NCBI GenBank assembly: GCA_965216225.1
Contig: CBDCFF010000006.1
Span: 1 to 40,456 of the forward strand
Source: 3107 sp965216225
GTDB lineage: Bacteria; Pseudomonadota; Alphaproteobacteria; Rhodobacterales; Rhodobacteraceae
Reading direction: 5' to 3'
DNA: 40,456 nt
Part shown: positions 1-7,445 of the stretch, piece by piece
Position numbering within the stretch: the stretch's first letter is position 1
Layout: the number at the start of each line of letters is the position of its first letter
The notes under the pieces: model-generated
What the model saw: the letters and a program-made list of their open reading frames with translations, nothing else
The model's database searches: none
Told to the model about the DNA's origin: nothing
Translations under genes and position numbers: made by a program

Positions 1-611
1 CCGACGCGCTGATGTCGGGCGCGAACATGCTGCGCGATCTGGGATGGCGCGCCAATGAACCCTGGTTGCAGGAAATTGTGGTCCCCGACACTCTGGACTG
101 GTCGAAAACCGGCCTGGAAACCACGATGCCGGTGCGGCAATGGGAACGCCTGGGGGTCCGGCCCCGCAATGGTTCCCTGGGGCCTGCCAGCCTGCGGGCC
201 TCGGTGCTTCTGCCCATGGGGCGCAACGGGCCAGCCTTCCTCGCCTATCCCAATCTCCACGTCTATCTCAAATGGAACCGGAGCCTTGTCTATGTCACCA
301 CCGCCGCCTATTTCGCCACCCGGCTGGAAGGGGCGCCGGTCTATGATGCGGGCAATCCGTCACCTGCCCTGTCGGGGCCGGAAATGCAGGAACTCCAGCG
401 GAAACTGCAAGCCAGAGGACACGATGTCGGCGGCATCGACGGCATTCTGGGGGCCGGAACCCGGGCCGCCGTTCAGGCAGAGCAAGCCCGCCTTGGCAAG
501 CCCGCCGACGCCTGGCCGACGCGCGCGCTGCTGAACCGGCTTCAGGATTCGGCTTCAGGATTCGGCTTCAGGATTCGGGGCGAACCGGAAAGCGCTGTCC
601 CTCTTCGGTGA
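1..611 (+). CDS. Lytic murein transglycosylase, MltB type, C-terminal part with peptidoglycan-binding domain
   Basis: The reading frame is open from the window edge, so the N-terminal catalytic part lies outside and the first ATG is not the true start. The visible half reads like the end of the MltB/SLT family, which cleaves the MurNAc-GlcNAc bond of periplasmic peptidoglycan. The LRDLGW and YLKWNRSLVYVTTAAYFATRL segments match the late catalytic-domain region. A peptidoglycan-binding type 1 domain follows at about residues 120-178 of the visible part (LQRKLQARGHDVGGIDG, GAGTRAAV). The last 20 or so codons run through three copies of a 13-bp tandem repeat. That repeat changes frame between copies, so the native C-terminus has probably been altered. 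The gene converges with and overlaps the next gene by 44 bp. Confidence 0.85.
   Translation, partial: DALMSGANMLRDLGWRANEPWLQEIVVPDTLDWSKTGLETTMPVRQWERLGVRPRNGSLGPASLRASVLLPMGRNGPAFLAYPNLHVYLKWNRSLVYVTTAAYFATRLEGAPVYDAGNPSPALSGPEMQELQRKLQARGHDVGGIDGILGAGTRAAVQAEQARLGKPADAWPTRALLNRLQDSASGFGFRIRGEPESAVPLR
538..576. repeat. Three perfect 13-bp tandem copies at a convergent gene junction
   Basis: The unit GGCTTCAGGATTC occurs at 538-550, 551-563 and 564-576. The two extra copies add 26 bp, which is not a multiple of three. They shift the tail of the upstream transglycosylase. The repeat also supplies the stop codon of the convergent downstream gene. Confidence 0.9.
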
Positions 612-927
612 CGACGATCAGCCGGGCGCTGTTCGTCACATAAAGATCGCAGCGCGCCGCCCCGTTTTCGAACCGGATGCAGACGGTGCTGTCGCCGCCG
701 ACTTCATACACGCCATAGGCCGTTCCGCCGAAATCATAGGTGTAGGAATAACCGCCATTCGGGCCGAATTCCGACTGGCCGTTATCGTGGAAGGTCAGAA
801 CCCGGCCGGCCAGCCGGTCGTGCAGTTCCTGTCGGGTGAAGAATTCATCTCCGTCGCGCGTCGCCCATCCCTGCGCAAGGGCCGGGAGCGCGCACACGAT
901 CAGGCAGGCAAGAACCTTTTTCATCAC
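568..927 (-). CDS. Small secreted protein of unknown function
   Basis: A 119-residue protein. It begins with a lysine-containing n-region and a hydrophobic core (MMKKVLACLIVCALPALA) followed by a plausible signal peptidase I site near residue 19-22, so export to the periplasm is likely. The mature part has a FHDNGQSEFGPNGGYSYTYD stretch, two cysteines (in TVCIRF and ARCDLY) that could form a disulfide, and a small beta-rich C-terminus. I do not recognise a named family; similar short secreted proteins occur in Rhodobacteraceae. The tail overlaps the convergent transglycosylase gene by 44 bp and its stop codon lies in the 13-bp tandem repeat. Confidence 0.7.
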   Translation of the reverse strand: MMKKVLACLIVCALPALAQGWATRDGDEFFTRQELHDRLAGRVLTFHDNGQSEFGPNGGYSYTYDFGGTAYGVYEVGGDSTVCIRFENGAARCDLYVTNSARLIVVTEEGQRFPVRPES

Positions 928-1015
928 GCTGACCCCATTTCACGGTTCACGCGCGCAGTCTTGCACGGAATTTCCCGACCGGAAGTCACAATCTCTTGAC
1001 CTGATGCGCGGGGGC

Positions 1016-1822
1016 CTAGTGCGCGGGGACGGTTGACGCATCCAGAAGGCTGCGCCCGCCATCCACGGCCAGCACCTGCCCGGTAATGAAGTCGGCGGCA
1101 TCAGAGGCCAGAAACTGCACCGCCGAAACCAGTTCATCCGCCTTTGCGATGCGGCCCAGGGGCGTGCGCGCCAGAATTTCCTCGCGGTAGTCCGGGTTTT
1201 CCTTCAGCACCGCGCGCAGGCCGGCGCTGAGGATGCTGCCGAAGGCAACCGCATTCACACGCACCCTTTTCCCGGCCAGCGACACCGCCAGCGACCGGGT
1301 CATCTGGTTCAGGGCCGCAGTGCTGATGGAATAGGCCAGCAAATCCGGGTGCGCGCGGTCGGCGGCAATGCTCGACATATTGATGATTGCGCCAACCGAA
1401 CCTTCGTCGCGGCCTTCTTCTTCCGCGTGCCGGATCATCTTGCGGGCAATGGCCTGGCTCAGGCGCAGGCTGGTCATCAGGTTCTGCTCAAGCAACGCCC
1501 TGACGCTGGTATCGTCGGGCGACAGCGGCTCTGTCGGCATGATCTGGCGGCTGGCGTTCACCAGAATGTCCACCCTTTCAAAAGCGTCGATCGTCGTGGA
1601 CAGAAGGTTGGCGATCGTCAGCTTCTCCCGCAGGTCCCCGGCAAAGTACCGAAAGCTGCCCTCATCCGAACTTTCGCCAAGTTCCTCGACAAGGCTCTTG
1701 TCATCCATGTCCGCGAACACGACATTCGCGCCGGAATCCAGAAAGTGCCTGGCAATCGCCAGCCCCACCCCGTTCGCGGCCCCGGTGACAATTGCCGTCT
1801 TGCCTGCAATGGAAAAGCTCAT
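1016..1822 (-). CDS. Short-chain dehydrogenase/reductase family protein with atypical active site
   Basis: A 268-residue protein of classical SDR length. The Rossmann glycine motif TGAANGVGLAIA is at residues 14-25, NMSS supplies the catalytic serine region, and the Tyr lies in AYSISTAALNQMTRSLA. The usual YxxxK lysine is replaced: the fifth residue of the motif is Thr (YSIST), read directly from the codons. The C-terminal GQVLAVDGGRSLLD segment is typical. The family uses NAD(P)H to oxidise or reduce alcohols and ketones, but without the lysine the activity is uncertain, so it may be a divergent subfamily or a non-catalytic paralogue. It lies 43 bp downstream of the methyltransferase pseudogene on the same strand and may have been co-transcribed with it. 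Confidence 0.85.
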   Translation of the reverse strand: MSFSIAGKTAIVTGAANGVGLAIARHFLDSGANVVFADMDDKSLVEELGESSDEGSFRYFAGDLREKLTIANLLSTTIDAFERVDILVNASRQIMPTEPLSPDDTSVRALLEQNLMTSLRLSQAIARKMIRHAEEEGRDEGSVGAIINMSSIAADRAHPDLLAYSISTAALNQMTRSLAVSLAGKRVRVNAVAFGSILSAGLRAVLKENPDYREEILARTPLGRIAKADELVSAVQFLASDAADFITGQVLAVDGGRSLLDASTVPAH

Positions 1823-1865
1823 GTCGTCGCGGCCTCGGTGATTCCATCTGTAAGGTTAGGCGATT

Positions 1866-2859
1866 TCACGCCCCGGAACGAGCATGTCGTCGCGGGCGGG
1901 CCGCCTTGAGCAACTTGAAGCCGCCATCGCCGCCGATTCCGGTGATCTCGTCGAAATGCAGGGTCAGCGCCGCCTCATAGGGAAGATGCCGATTGGCAAC
2001 CATCCACAAGCGCCCGCGCGGGGCCAGAAGACGCGCGGCAGCGGCGACAAAGGCCCGCCCCAGACCGGGGTTGGCCGCCCGGCCGGTGTGAAAGGGCGGG
2101 TTCATGACCACGGCGTCCAGTGGGTGCGGCGCGGTGAACCGGGTGGCGTCCGCCCAGTGAAACCGCGCCCGGGCGTCGCCGATATTGCGCCTTGCGCATT
2201 CAAGCGCGGCATGTTCCGCCTCGACCAGATGCAGTTCCCCCACATCCGGGCGTTTCAGTATCTCTGCCGAGAGATACCCCCAGCCCGCCCCAAGATCGGC
2301 GACACGTCTGCCAAGCCTGTCCGGCAGTCCGGCGGCCAGCAGCGCCGACCCCCGGTCGATCCGGTCGGCGGAAAACACCCCGGCCGTTGTCACGAAGCCT
2401 TCCGGTCCGGGCGCAGGGCGACGCCCGCCAGTCTGCAAAGCCGTCATGATCCAGGATCGCGAAGAGCTTGCCATGCGCCCTTGAAATGACCCCGCCGATC
2501 CCGGCGCGTTTGCGGCAGGCGTTCAGAAGGCTGTCGATCCCGTCCGTCCTTTGCCCGTCAACGATGATCGGGCCGGGCCGGCGCGCCGCCATTTCCACAA
2601 GCGCGAACGCCCCGGCCCTTGAGCGCGGCGCGAAGATCACCGAGGCCGCACGCATCCCGTCGGGTTCGGGTGCAACGACAAGGCCGCGCGCGGCCCAGGC
2701 GTCATGATCCGGACGAAAGCCCTGAATGATGCGGACACGATCCCCCGGCAGTGCCGACAGATCCTGATCGGCGCGCGGACGCCAGACCGCAATCGGCCCG
2801 TCAGCGGGCAGGTCGAACACACCTGTCTCGACCGCCAGGGATAATCGCGAAGTGCTCAT
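1866..2859 (-). pseudogene. RsmC-like class I SAM methyltransferase, split by a frameshift
   Basis: Two overlapping frames together make one RsmC-type protein (16S rRNA guanine N2-methyltransferase family or a relative). The N-terminal half starts at 2859 (MSTSRLSLAVETGVF) and runs to ...KLFAILDHDGFADW. The C-terminal half then continues one base out of frame as GPEGFVTTAGVFSADRIDRGS, with the SAM-binding DLGAGWGYLS and the substrate-amine motif NPPFH. The shift lies at about 2410-2440, in a GC-rich stretch. A single inserted base explains it. It could be a real inactivation or a sequencing/assembly error. Both halves are otherwise well conserved, so any inactivation is recent. The SDR gene follows downstream. 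Confidence 0.8.
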
Positions 2860-2875
2860 GCTGCGGGCACCGGCC

Positions 2876-3205
2876 CTATTCCCTTTCCATGGTGCATTGC
2901 AGGGGGTGCTGATGCTGACGAGAGAAATCCATGACCTGCGTGACCTTGGTCTCGGCAATCTCGTGGCTGAACACACCGACCACCGCGACCCCTTTCTTGT
3001 GAACGGTCAGCATGATCTCGAACGCTTGTGCATGGGTCAGGCCAAAGAAACGCTCCAGCACATGCACGACGAATTCCATCGGCGTGAAGTCGTCATTCAG
3101 CAGAAGAACCTTGTAAAGCGGCGGGCGCGCGGTGCGCGTGCGTGTCCTGAGCAGCGTTCCGGTTTCGGAATCGCCCGGATCGCCCGGATCATCCTGATCC
3201 GACAT
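2876..3205 (-). CDS. clpS: ClpS, ATP-dependent Clp protease adaptor (N-end rule)
   Basis: ClpS binds the N-domain of ClpA and delivers substrates bearing N-degrons. The protein from the start at 3205 (MSDQDDPGDPGDSETG) is 109 residues, with a flexible acidic N-terminus followed by the conserved core: YKVLLLNDDFTPMEFVVHVLERFF holds the N-degron pocket (NDD, TPMEFV), then HKKGVAVVGVFSHEIAETKV and the C-terminal HPLQCTMERE. I chose 3205 because family members usually start just before the acidic linker. An in-frame ATG at 3274 (MVKLHRPDD) would add 23 residues. A clear Shine-Dalgarno sequence is seen for neither. A possible promoter lies at 3290-3317. Confidence 0.93.
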   Translation of the reverse strand: MSDQDDPGDPGDSETGTLLRTRTRTARPPLYKVLLLNDDFTPMEFVVHVLERFFGLTHAQAFEIMLTVHKKGVAVVGVFSHEIAETKVTQVMDFSRQHQHPLQCTMERE

Positions 3206-3289
3206 CAAGAACGGCTTTGACTCACGCATCCGCTGCACCATTTCACGATCATCGGGCCGGTGGAGTTTCACCATGAAACCGGCAACGAC

Positions 3290-3317
3290 TATATAATCCC
3301 CTATCCCGGTGTGAAAA
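3290..3317 (-). promoter_or_regulatory. Possible sigma70-type promoter for clpS
   Basis: Read on the minus strand there is a TTTTCA-like -35 (3312-3317), a 16-bp spacer and TATATA (3290-3295) as -10. The AT-rich hexamer stands out in this GC-rich region. It lies about 85 bp upstream of the preferred clpS start. Position-based inference only. Confidence 0.35.
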
Positions 3318-3330
3318 GGCCGGAACGACA

Positions 3331-3684
3331 ATGCAGGACGCAAAGATCGGAAATGTAACGACGATCGGCTTCGATGCGGATGATGCCCTGTGGCAGAATG
3401 AACGGTTCTTCCGAATCACCGGGGAGAGATTTCCCGAACTGCTGCGCGATCATGCCGCGCCGGATCATCCGGCCGAGCGTTGCAATCCGGGCCATTGCGG
3501 CTTTGGGACAAAGGGATTTATCCTGTCAATGATGGAAACCGCCATCGCTGCGGGCGGCTGGGGGGTGTTCATCCCCGGCGGTCTGGCATGGGGGCAGGAA
3601 CATGCCGAAGCCCCGCGCCAACATCCGCGCTTTCGCCAGATCGCCGATATGCAATCTTTGTGTGACATTGTTGAAGCAAGGTAG
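3331..3684 (+). pseudogene. HAD-superfamily hydrolase remnant with in-frame internal deletions
   Basis: The 117-codon frame starts well with the HAD motif I region (TTIGFDADDALWQNERFF; the family has DxD followed by T/V). It then jumps from the cap region (GFGTKGFILSMMETAI) directly to the family's far C-terminus (AAGGWGVFIPGGLAWGQEHAEAP, then HPRFRQIADMQSL). Intact members are about 220-240 residues, so roughly 100-110 residues with motif II, the motif III lysine and the motif IV acidic pair are gone. A second small in-frame loss lies around ERCNPGHCGFG, where relatives carry a longer ERLL..ERRNLGHYGFG-type stretch. The reading frame is open but cannot encode an active phosphatase. Divergent from clpS. 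Confidence 0.8.
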
Positions 3685-3893
3685 ACAAGGTGGAATCAAG
3701 CACATATTGTGGCAGGTCAGGCACAGGCAACAATATCTGCCGCCATCCCCCCGGCCCGCCGCCGCCGCCACGACGGCATCCTGAAAGTTGTTGAATTTTA
3801 GGTGTTTTCCGGGATTCATCTGTGTGTTACGACCTGCGTGGGCAGGGACGCTGACCGGAAAACCGGCAGCAGCAAGGTGAAGAGGCAGGCGAC

Positions 3894-5324
3894 GTGAAGA
3901 TGCGTCTTGGGCATTTTGTCAAATCGGGGCTGATTCTGTCGGCCATGGTCTGTGTGGCCGCGCTGGTTTCCTCACCTGCATTCGCGGCCCCCTATGCGGC
4001 GATGGTGATGGACGCCCGGACCGGCGAGGTTCTGCATTCCCGCAACGCCGACACCCGGCTGCATCCCGCATCGCTGACCAAGATGATGACGCTTTACGTC
4101 GTGTTCGAAGCGGTCGAAAATGGCGAAATATCGCTGGACGCGCGGGTCACGATCTCGCGCAATGCGGCGTCGGAACCACCGTCGAAGCTGGGACTGAAGG
4201 CTGGCCAGAAAATCCGGCTGCGCTACCTGATCCGCGCCGCCGCCATCAAATCCGCCAATGACGCCGCAACCGCGCTGGCAGAGGCGATTTCCGGGTCCGA
4301 GGCCGCATTCGCGCGCCGGATGACCCGCACCGCCCGCGCCCTGGGCATGGACCGTTCGACCTTCAGCAACGCCCACGGCCTGACCGGGCGCGGGCATACC
4401 TCCACGGCCCGCGACATGACCAATCTGGGTCGGCGGCTGTTCTATCACTACCCGGAATACTACAACCTGTTTTCACGGCAGAACGCCAACGCGGGCGGGA
4501 CGCGGATTCGCAATACCAATCACCGCCTGCTGTCCGCTTATCGCGGGGTCGATGGAATCAAGACCGGCTATACCCACGCTGCGGGCTTCAACCTCGTGGC
4601 CTCGGCGGAACGCGGCAGCGTGCGGATCATCGCGACGGTCTTCGGGGGCCGCTCCTCCGCCACACGCAATGCCCGCGTGGCGGAACTGCTCGACATGGGT
4701 TTTCAGCGCGCGCCGCGCCGGGCGGCGATCAGGCGGCCCGCCCGCCCGGCCCATACGGGCAATTCCGGCAGCGCGCCGTCCCGCGCCGCCTCGGCCCCGA
4801 CCCGCAGCCTGCGCCCGGCCCCGCGCCCGGAACGCGCCCCGATCTCCACAGATGTCCTGCTGGCGATGGAAGGCGGCATTCTGGAAGCGCTGGAGGAAGC
4901 ACAAGACGCATCGGCCACCACCACAGACACCACCACAGACAGCGCCACAGATACCGCCGTAACCGTCGCGCTGGTCTTTGCCATGGAAGCGCCCCGGCAA
5001 ACAGGCGCCGCAGTCGCGGAAATCCGGCCGGAACCGCGCGCCGAACCCGCCGAACCTGTCATCGTGACCCGCGTCTCCGGCTCTGGCGGGCTGCACTGGG
5101 GCGTGAATGTCGGCCATTACAACACCCGCTATCAGGCGGAACGTGTCCTGCTGCGCACCGCGCTTCAGGAAATGTCCACGCTGGGCGACACCCGGCGCCG
5201 CATCGTTCAGCGCAATGGCGCTTTTGACGCGAATTTCCTGGGCCTGACGCAGCAAAGCGCGGAACTCGCCTGCCGCCGCCTGCGCGCCCGGCAGATAGAG
5301 TGCAATATGATCGGCCCCTCCTGA
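3894..5324 (+). CDS. D-alanyl-D-alanine carboxypeptidase (PBP5/S11 family) with C-terminal SPOR domain
   Basis: A periplasmic serine peptidase that removes the terminal D-Ala from peptidoglycan stem peptides. A signal peptide covers residues 1-31 (cleavage after SSPAFA). The three active-site motifs are present: SxxK at 60-63 (SLTK), SxN at 120-122 (SAN) and KTG at 223-225. After a low-complexity Pro/Ala/Thr linker (about 275-395), a SPOR-like domain closes the protein (WGVNVGHYNTRYQAERVLL to the end). SPOR domains bind denuded glycan at the division septum, so septal localisation is likely. The listed start is GTG; an ATG two codons later (3900) is equally possible, with AAGAGG about 10 bp upstream. 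Length is 476 residues, longer than plain PBP5 because of the SPOR extension. Confidence 0.93.
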   Translation: MKMRLGHFVKSGLILSAMVCVAALVSSPAFAAPYAAMVMDARTGEVLHSRNADTRLHPASLTKMMTLYVVFEAVENGEISLDARVTISRNAASEPPSKLGLKAGQKIRLRYLIRAAAIKSANDAATALAEAISGSEAAFARRMTRTARALGMDRSTFSNAHGLTGRGHTSTARDMTNLGRRLFYHYPEYYNLFSRQNANAGGTRIRNTNHRLLSAYRGVDGIKTGYTHAAGFNLVASAERGSVRIIATVFGGRSSATRNARVAELLDMGFQRAPRRAAIRRPARPAHTGNSGSAPSRAASAPTRSLRPAPRPERAPISTDVLLAMEGGILEALEEAQDASATTTDTTTDSATDTAVTVALVFAMEAPRQTGAAVAEIRPEPRAEPAEPVIVTRVSGSGGLHWGVNVGHYNTRYQAERVLLRTALQEMSTLGDTRRRIVQRNGAFDANFLGLTQQSAELACRRLRARQIECNMIGPS

Positions 5325-5382
5325 CCCGCTTGCAATGCCCGAACGAATCGGCAAGCCTGCCACCGGATGCAGAAAGAATGCC

Positions 5383-6072
5383 ATGCCCGGATTCGCCTTC
5401 GCGCCACCAGAGATTCCATCCGTCGCCATCGTCGGCAGCGACCAGCGGTTTCCCGTGCGGCGCATCTACTGCGTGGGCCAGAACTATGCCGAACATGCGC
5501 GCGAGATGGGCCACGATCCGAACCGCGAGGCGCCGTTCTTCTTTGCCAAGCCGGCCAGCGCGCTGATCGGGGACGGGGCGCAAATCCCCTATCCTGCCGC
5601 CACCTCGAACCTGCATCACGAGGCCGAACTGGTGGTCGCCATCGGCACCGGCGGACACGATATGGCGCCGGGGCTCGCACTGGCCCATGTCTGGGGCTAC
5701 GGCCCCGGAAACGACCTGACGCGCCGGGACATGCAGGCCGCCGCCAGAAAAAAGGGCCGCCCCCGGGACATGGCGAAGGGGTTCGACAATTCCGCCGTCT
5801 GCGGCGCCCTGACCCCGGTTGCACAATCGGGGCATATGGAATTTGCCCGCATTTCCGCCATCGTCAACGGCGAAACCCGGCAGGACAGCGACATCGCCCG
5901 GATGATCTGGCCGGTGGCCGATGTAATATCCCATCTGTCGCAACTGGTCGAACTCGCCACCGGCGATCTGATCTTCACCGGCACGCCTGCGGGCGTCGGC
6001 CCGCTGAAACCCGGCGACCGCTGCCGGGTCAGGATCATGGGGCTGGGGGCGGTCAGCATCAATATTGTCTGA
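5383..6072 (+). CDS. Fumarylacetoacetate hydrolase (FAH) family protein
   Basis: From the ATG at 5383 the protein is 229 residues, normal for single-domain FAH enzymes of the acylpyruvase/FAHD1 or maleylpyruvate-hydrolase type. The conserved core is present: VGQNYAEHAREMG, FFFAKPASAL, the metal-binding HHEAELVVAIG, GYGPGNDLTRRDMQ, and the C-terminal GDLIFTGTPAGVGPLKPGD. Such enzymes hydrolyse or decarboxylate acylpyruvates, oxaloacetate or maleylpyruvate with Mg2+ in the cytoplasm; the exact substrate cannot be read from sequence. I placed the start at 5383 because the upstream 16 codons show no family similarity. It ends just before a dispersed intergenic repeat and converges with ccoS. Confidence 0.9.
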   Translation: MPGFAFAPPEIPSVAIVGSDQRFPVRRIYCVGQNYAEHAREMGHDPNREAPFFFAKPASALIGDGAQIPYPAATSNLHHEAELVVAIGTGGHDMAPGLALAHVWGYGPGNDLTRRDMQAAARKKGRPRDMAKGFDNSAVCGALTPVAQSGHMEFARISAIVNGETRQDSDIARMIWPVADVISHLSQLVELATGDLIFTGTPAGVGPLKPGDRCRVRIMGLGAVSINIV

Positions 6073-6077
6073 ACGCG

Positions 6078-6112
6078 CTTCTTCTTTGCAAAAATACTCC
6101 CGCCGGAGGCAG
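6078..6112 (+). repeat. Dispersed intergenic repeat, copy 1
   Basis: The segment with TTTGCAAAAATACTCC followed by CGCCGGAGGCA sits 6 bp after the FAH stop codon. It is nearly the exact reverse complement of a second copy at 25885-25917. It lies between convergent genes and may act as a transcript end or processing element. Function is not established from this window. Confidence 0.75.
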
Positions 6113-6132
6113 AAAATTCAGGACGATCATCA

Positions 6133-6297
6133 TCATGCCCGCGGCGCCGGGGCGTCGTCCCGGTCGTCCGACAGGATGCGCTGGCCGTCACCCTCCGGGT
6201 CTTCGTACTGATTGCTGCGCAACGTCCAGCAGAAGGCGGCCAGACCCAGCCCGCCCGGAAAAAGCGAAACGGGAATCCGAAGGGCCGGCATCTCCAT
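6133..6297 (-). CDS. ccoS: CcoS, cbb3 oxidase maturation protein (orphan, intact)
   Basis: A 54-codon frame, MEMPALRIPVSLFPGGLGLA then AFCWTLRSNQYEDPEGDGQR then ILSDDRDDAPAPRA. This is the typical CcoS layout: one N-terminal transmembrane helix with GGxGLAAFxW, followed by the family signature NQYEDPEGDxxRIL. CcoS is needed for cofactor assembly of cbb3-type cytochrome c oxidase. It is the last gene of the usual ccoGHIS cluster, and the upstream ccoI on the same strand (9 bp away) is a wreck here. So CcoS appears intact although its partners in this locus are gone, unless a second cco locus exists elsewhere. Tandem ATGs at codons 1 and 3 both fit. Confidence 0.85.
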   Translation of the reverse strand: MEMPALRIPVSLFPGGLGLAAFCWTLRSNQYEDPEGDGQRILSDDRDDAPAPRA

Positions 6298-6306
6298 CCC
6301 GTCACC

Positions 6307-7445
6307 TCAGCCCCAGCGCATTACGATGTCCGACGCCGCCCGCGCGGCGTCCAGTGCCGAAGCCGGAGAAATCGAAACATGCGCCGCCGCCAGCGCCGCC
6401 GTGTCGTCAAGCCCGTCCACCCGCGCGCCCGCATCCGTCAGCCGGGCAATCGCCGCCGCCTTCTCCTCGGGACGGTCCCGCGAAATCCAGTCGGCGATCC
6501 CGACCCGCCGCGCCAGACCGGCAACCGGGGCCTCCTCATCGCCGGACATCAGCAGCACCCGCTTTCCCTGCGCGCGCAAGGCGGCCGGAAACCGGCTGGG
6601 CGAGGGTCCGGCTTGATAACCGCTTTCCCTGCGCGCGCAAGGCGGCCGAGACAGTCGTTGCGAATTATATGACTGAAACCCCGCTTTCCCTGCGCGCGCA
6701 AGGCGGCCCATCAAACACTTGCGCGTCATGCGCCGCCTGGACCGCTTTCCCTGCGCGCGCAAGGCGGCCGATGTGCCAGTGTAAACGGCCAGTCTTGCCG
6801 CCCCGCTTTCCCTGCGCGCGCAAGGCGGCCACCAGGTCGGCCATGCGATGCAACGAGGCGGCCTCCCCCGCCGCCGTCACCCGCAGCGTTAGCGGGCCGG
6901 TCAGATTGACCTCGCCCGCGCTCACCCCGGCCCCGACAGCGGCGAATACCGGCAGCGTCTCGCCGGTCAGAAGCGACCGGTCAATCCCGCTCTGGCCTTC
7001 GACGTCAACGCCATCCACGGGCATCCGGCCGCCGGGGCGCACCGCGCGCGGCACTTCCAGCGCGGCCGGTTCCTCTGCCGCCGAACGCGCAACCGCCCGG
7101 GTGCAGTGGTCCGGATACCGCCCCGCCAGCAGAAAGAATGTCAGCGACAGCGCGGCGTCGAAATAGGCATGTTCCCCGGATCGGGCGGTCTCGTGCAACG
7201 ACATCGCCGCGGCGAGCAGAATCGCCGGCGAAATCGGCACATCCATGTTCAGCCTGCGCGCCGACAACGCGCCCAGGGCGTTGCGGAAAAAGGGTTGTGC
7301 GGAAAAGGCGATGGTCGGCAATGCAATCGCGGCGCATATCCAGAGGCAAATATCCCGCGTCGCCGCCTCTGCGCCCGACCAGACCGCGACGGACAGAAGC
7401 ATCACATTCATCAATGCAAAACCGGCGACGCCCAGCCGCCGAACG
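6307..7445 (-). pseudogene. ccoI: ccoI (fixI) copper-transporting P1B ATPase remnant, multiply deleted and carrying a CRISPR-like array
   Basis: CcoI exports copper for cbb3 oxidase assembly. The remnant retains, in order: the start of the membrane domain (RRLGVAGFALMNVMLLSVAVW, RRLNMDVPIS), the actuator region (GGRMPVDG, DRSLLTGETLPV), SLHRMADLV, then AALRAQGKRVLLMSGDEEAPV of the P-domain and DGLDDTAALAAAHVSISPAS. Compared with the family it lacks about 27 residues before RPGGRMPVDG. It also lacks everything from MADLV to ALRAQGK, including the CPC metal site and the DKTGT phosphorylation motif, four residues (LMVG) before DG, and the C-terminal helices. At the second gap sits a 5-repeat, 61-bp-period array (6559-6830). 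The ATPase cannot be functional. Confidence 0.85.
6559..6830. CRISPR. CRISPR-like array: five identical 28-bp repeats, four unique 33-bp spacers, inside ccoI
   Basis: Repeats at 6559-6586, 6620-6647, 6681-6708, 6742-6769 and 6803-6830 are identical (begin CCGCTTTCCCTG, end GCAAGGCGGCC). Spacers at 6587-6619, 6648-6680, 6709-6741 and 6770-6802 are all 33 bp and unrelated to each other. The period is exactly 61. The repeat can fold into a hairpin (CCTTGCG/CGCAGGG arms, CCGC/GCGG ends). Read on the minus strand it encodes AALRAQGKR, continuous with the ccoI P-domain sequence VLLMSGD on one side and MADLV on the other. The 28+33 geometry is that of type I-E arrays. No cas gene is in the window. 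Confidence 0.85.

Noticed and set aside
5367..7166. 599-codon open frame on the plus strand
   Set aside because: It overlaps the FAH gene, ccoS, the ccoI remnant and the ccoI array in another frame. The composition is Arg/Pro/Ala-rich with no domain; it is open only because of high GC.
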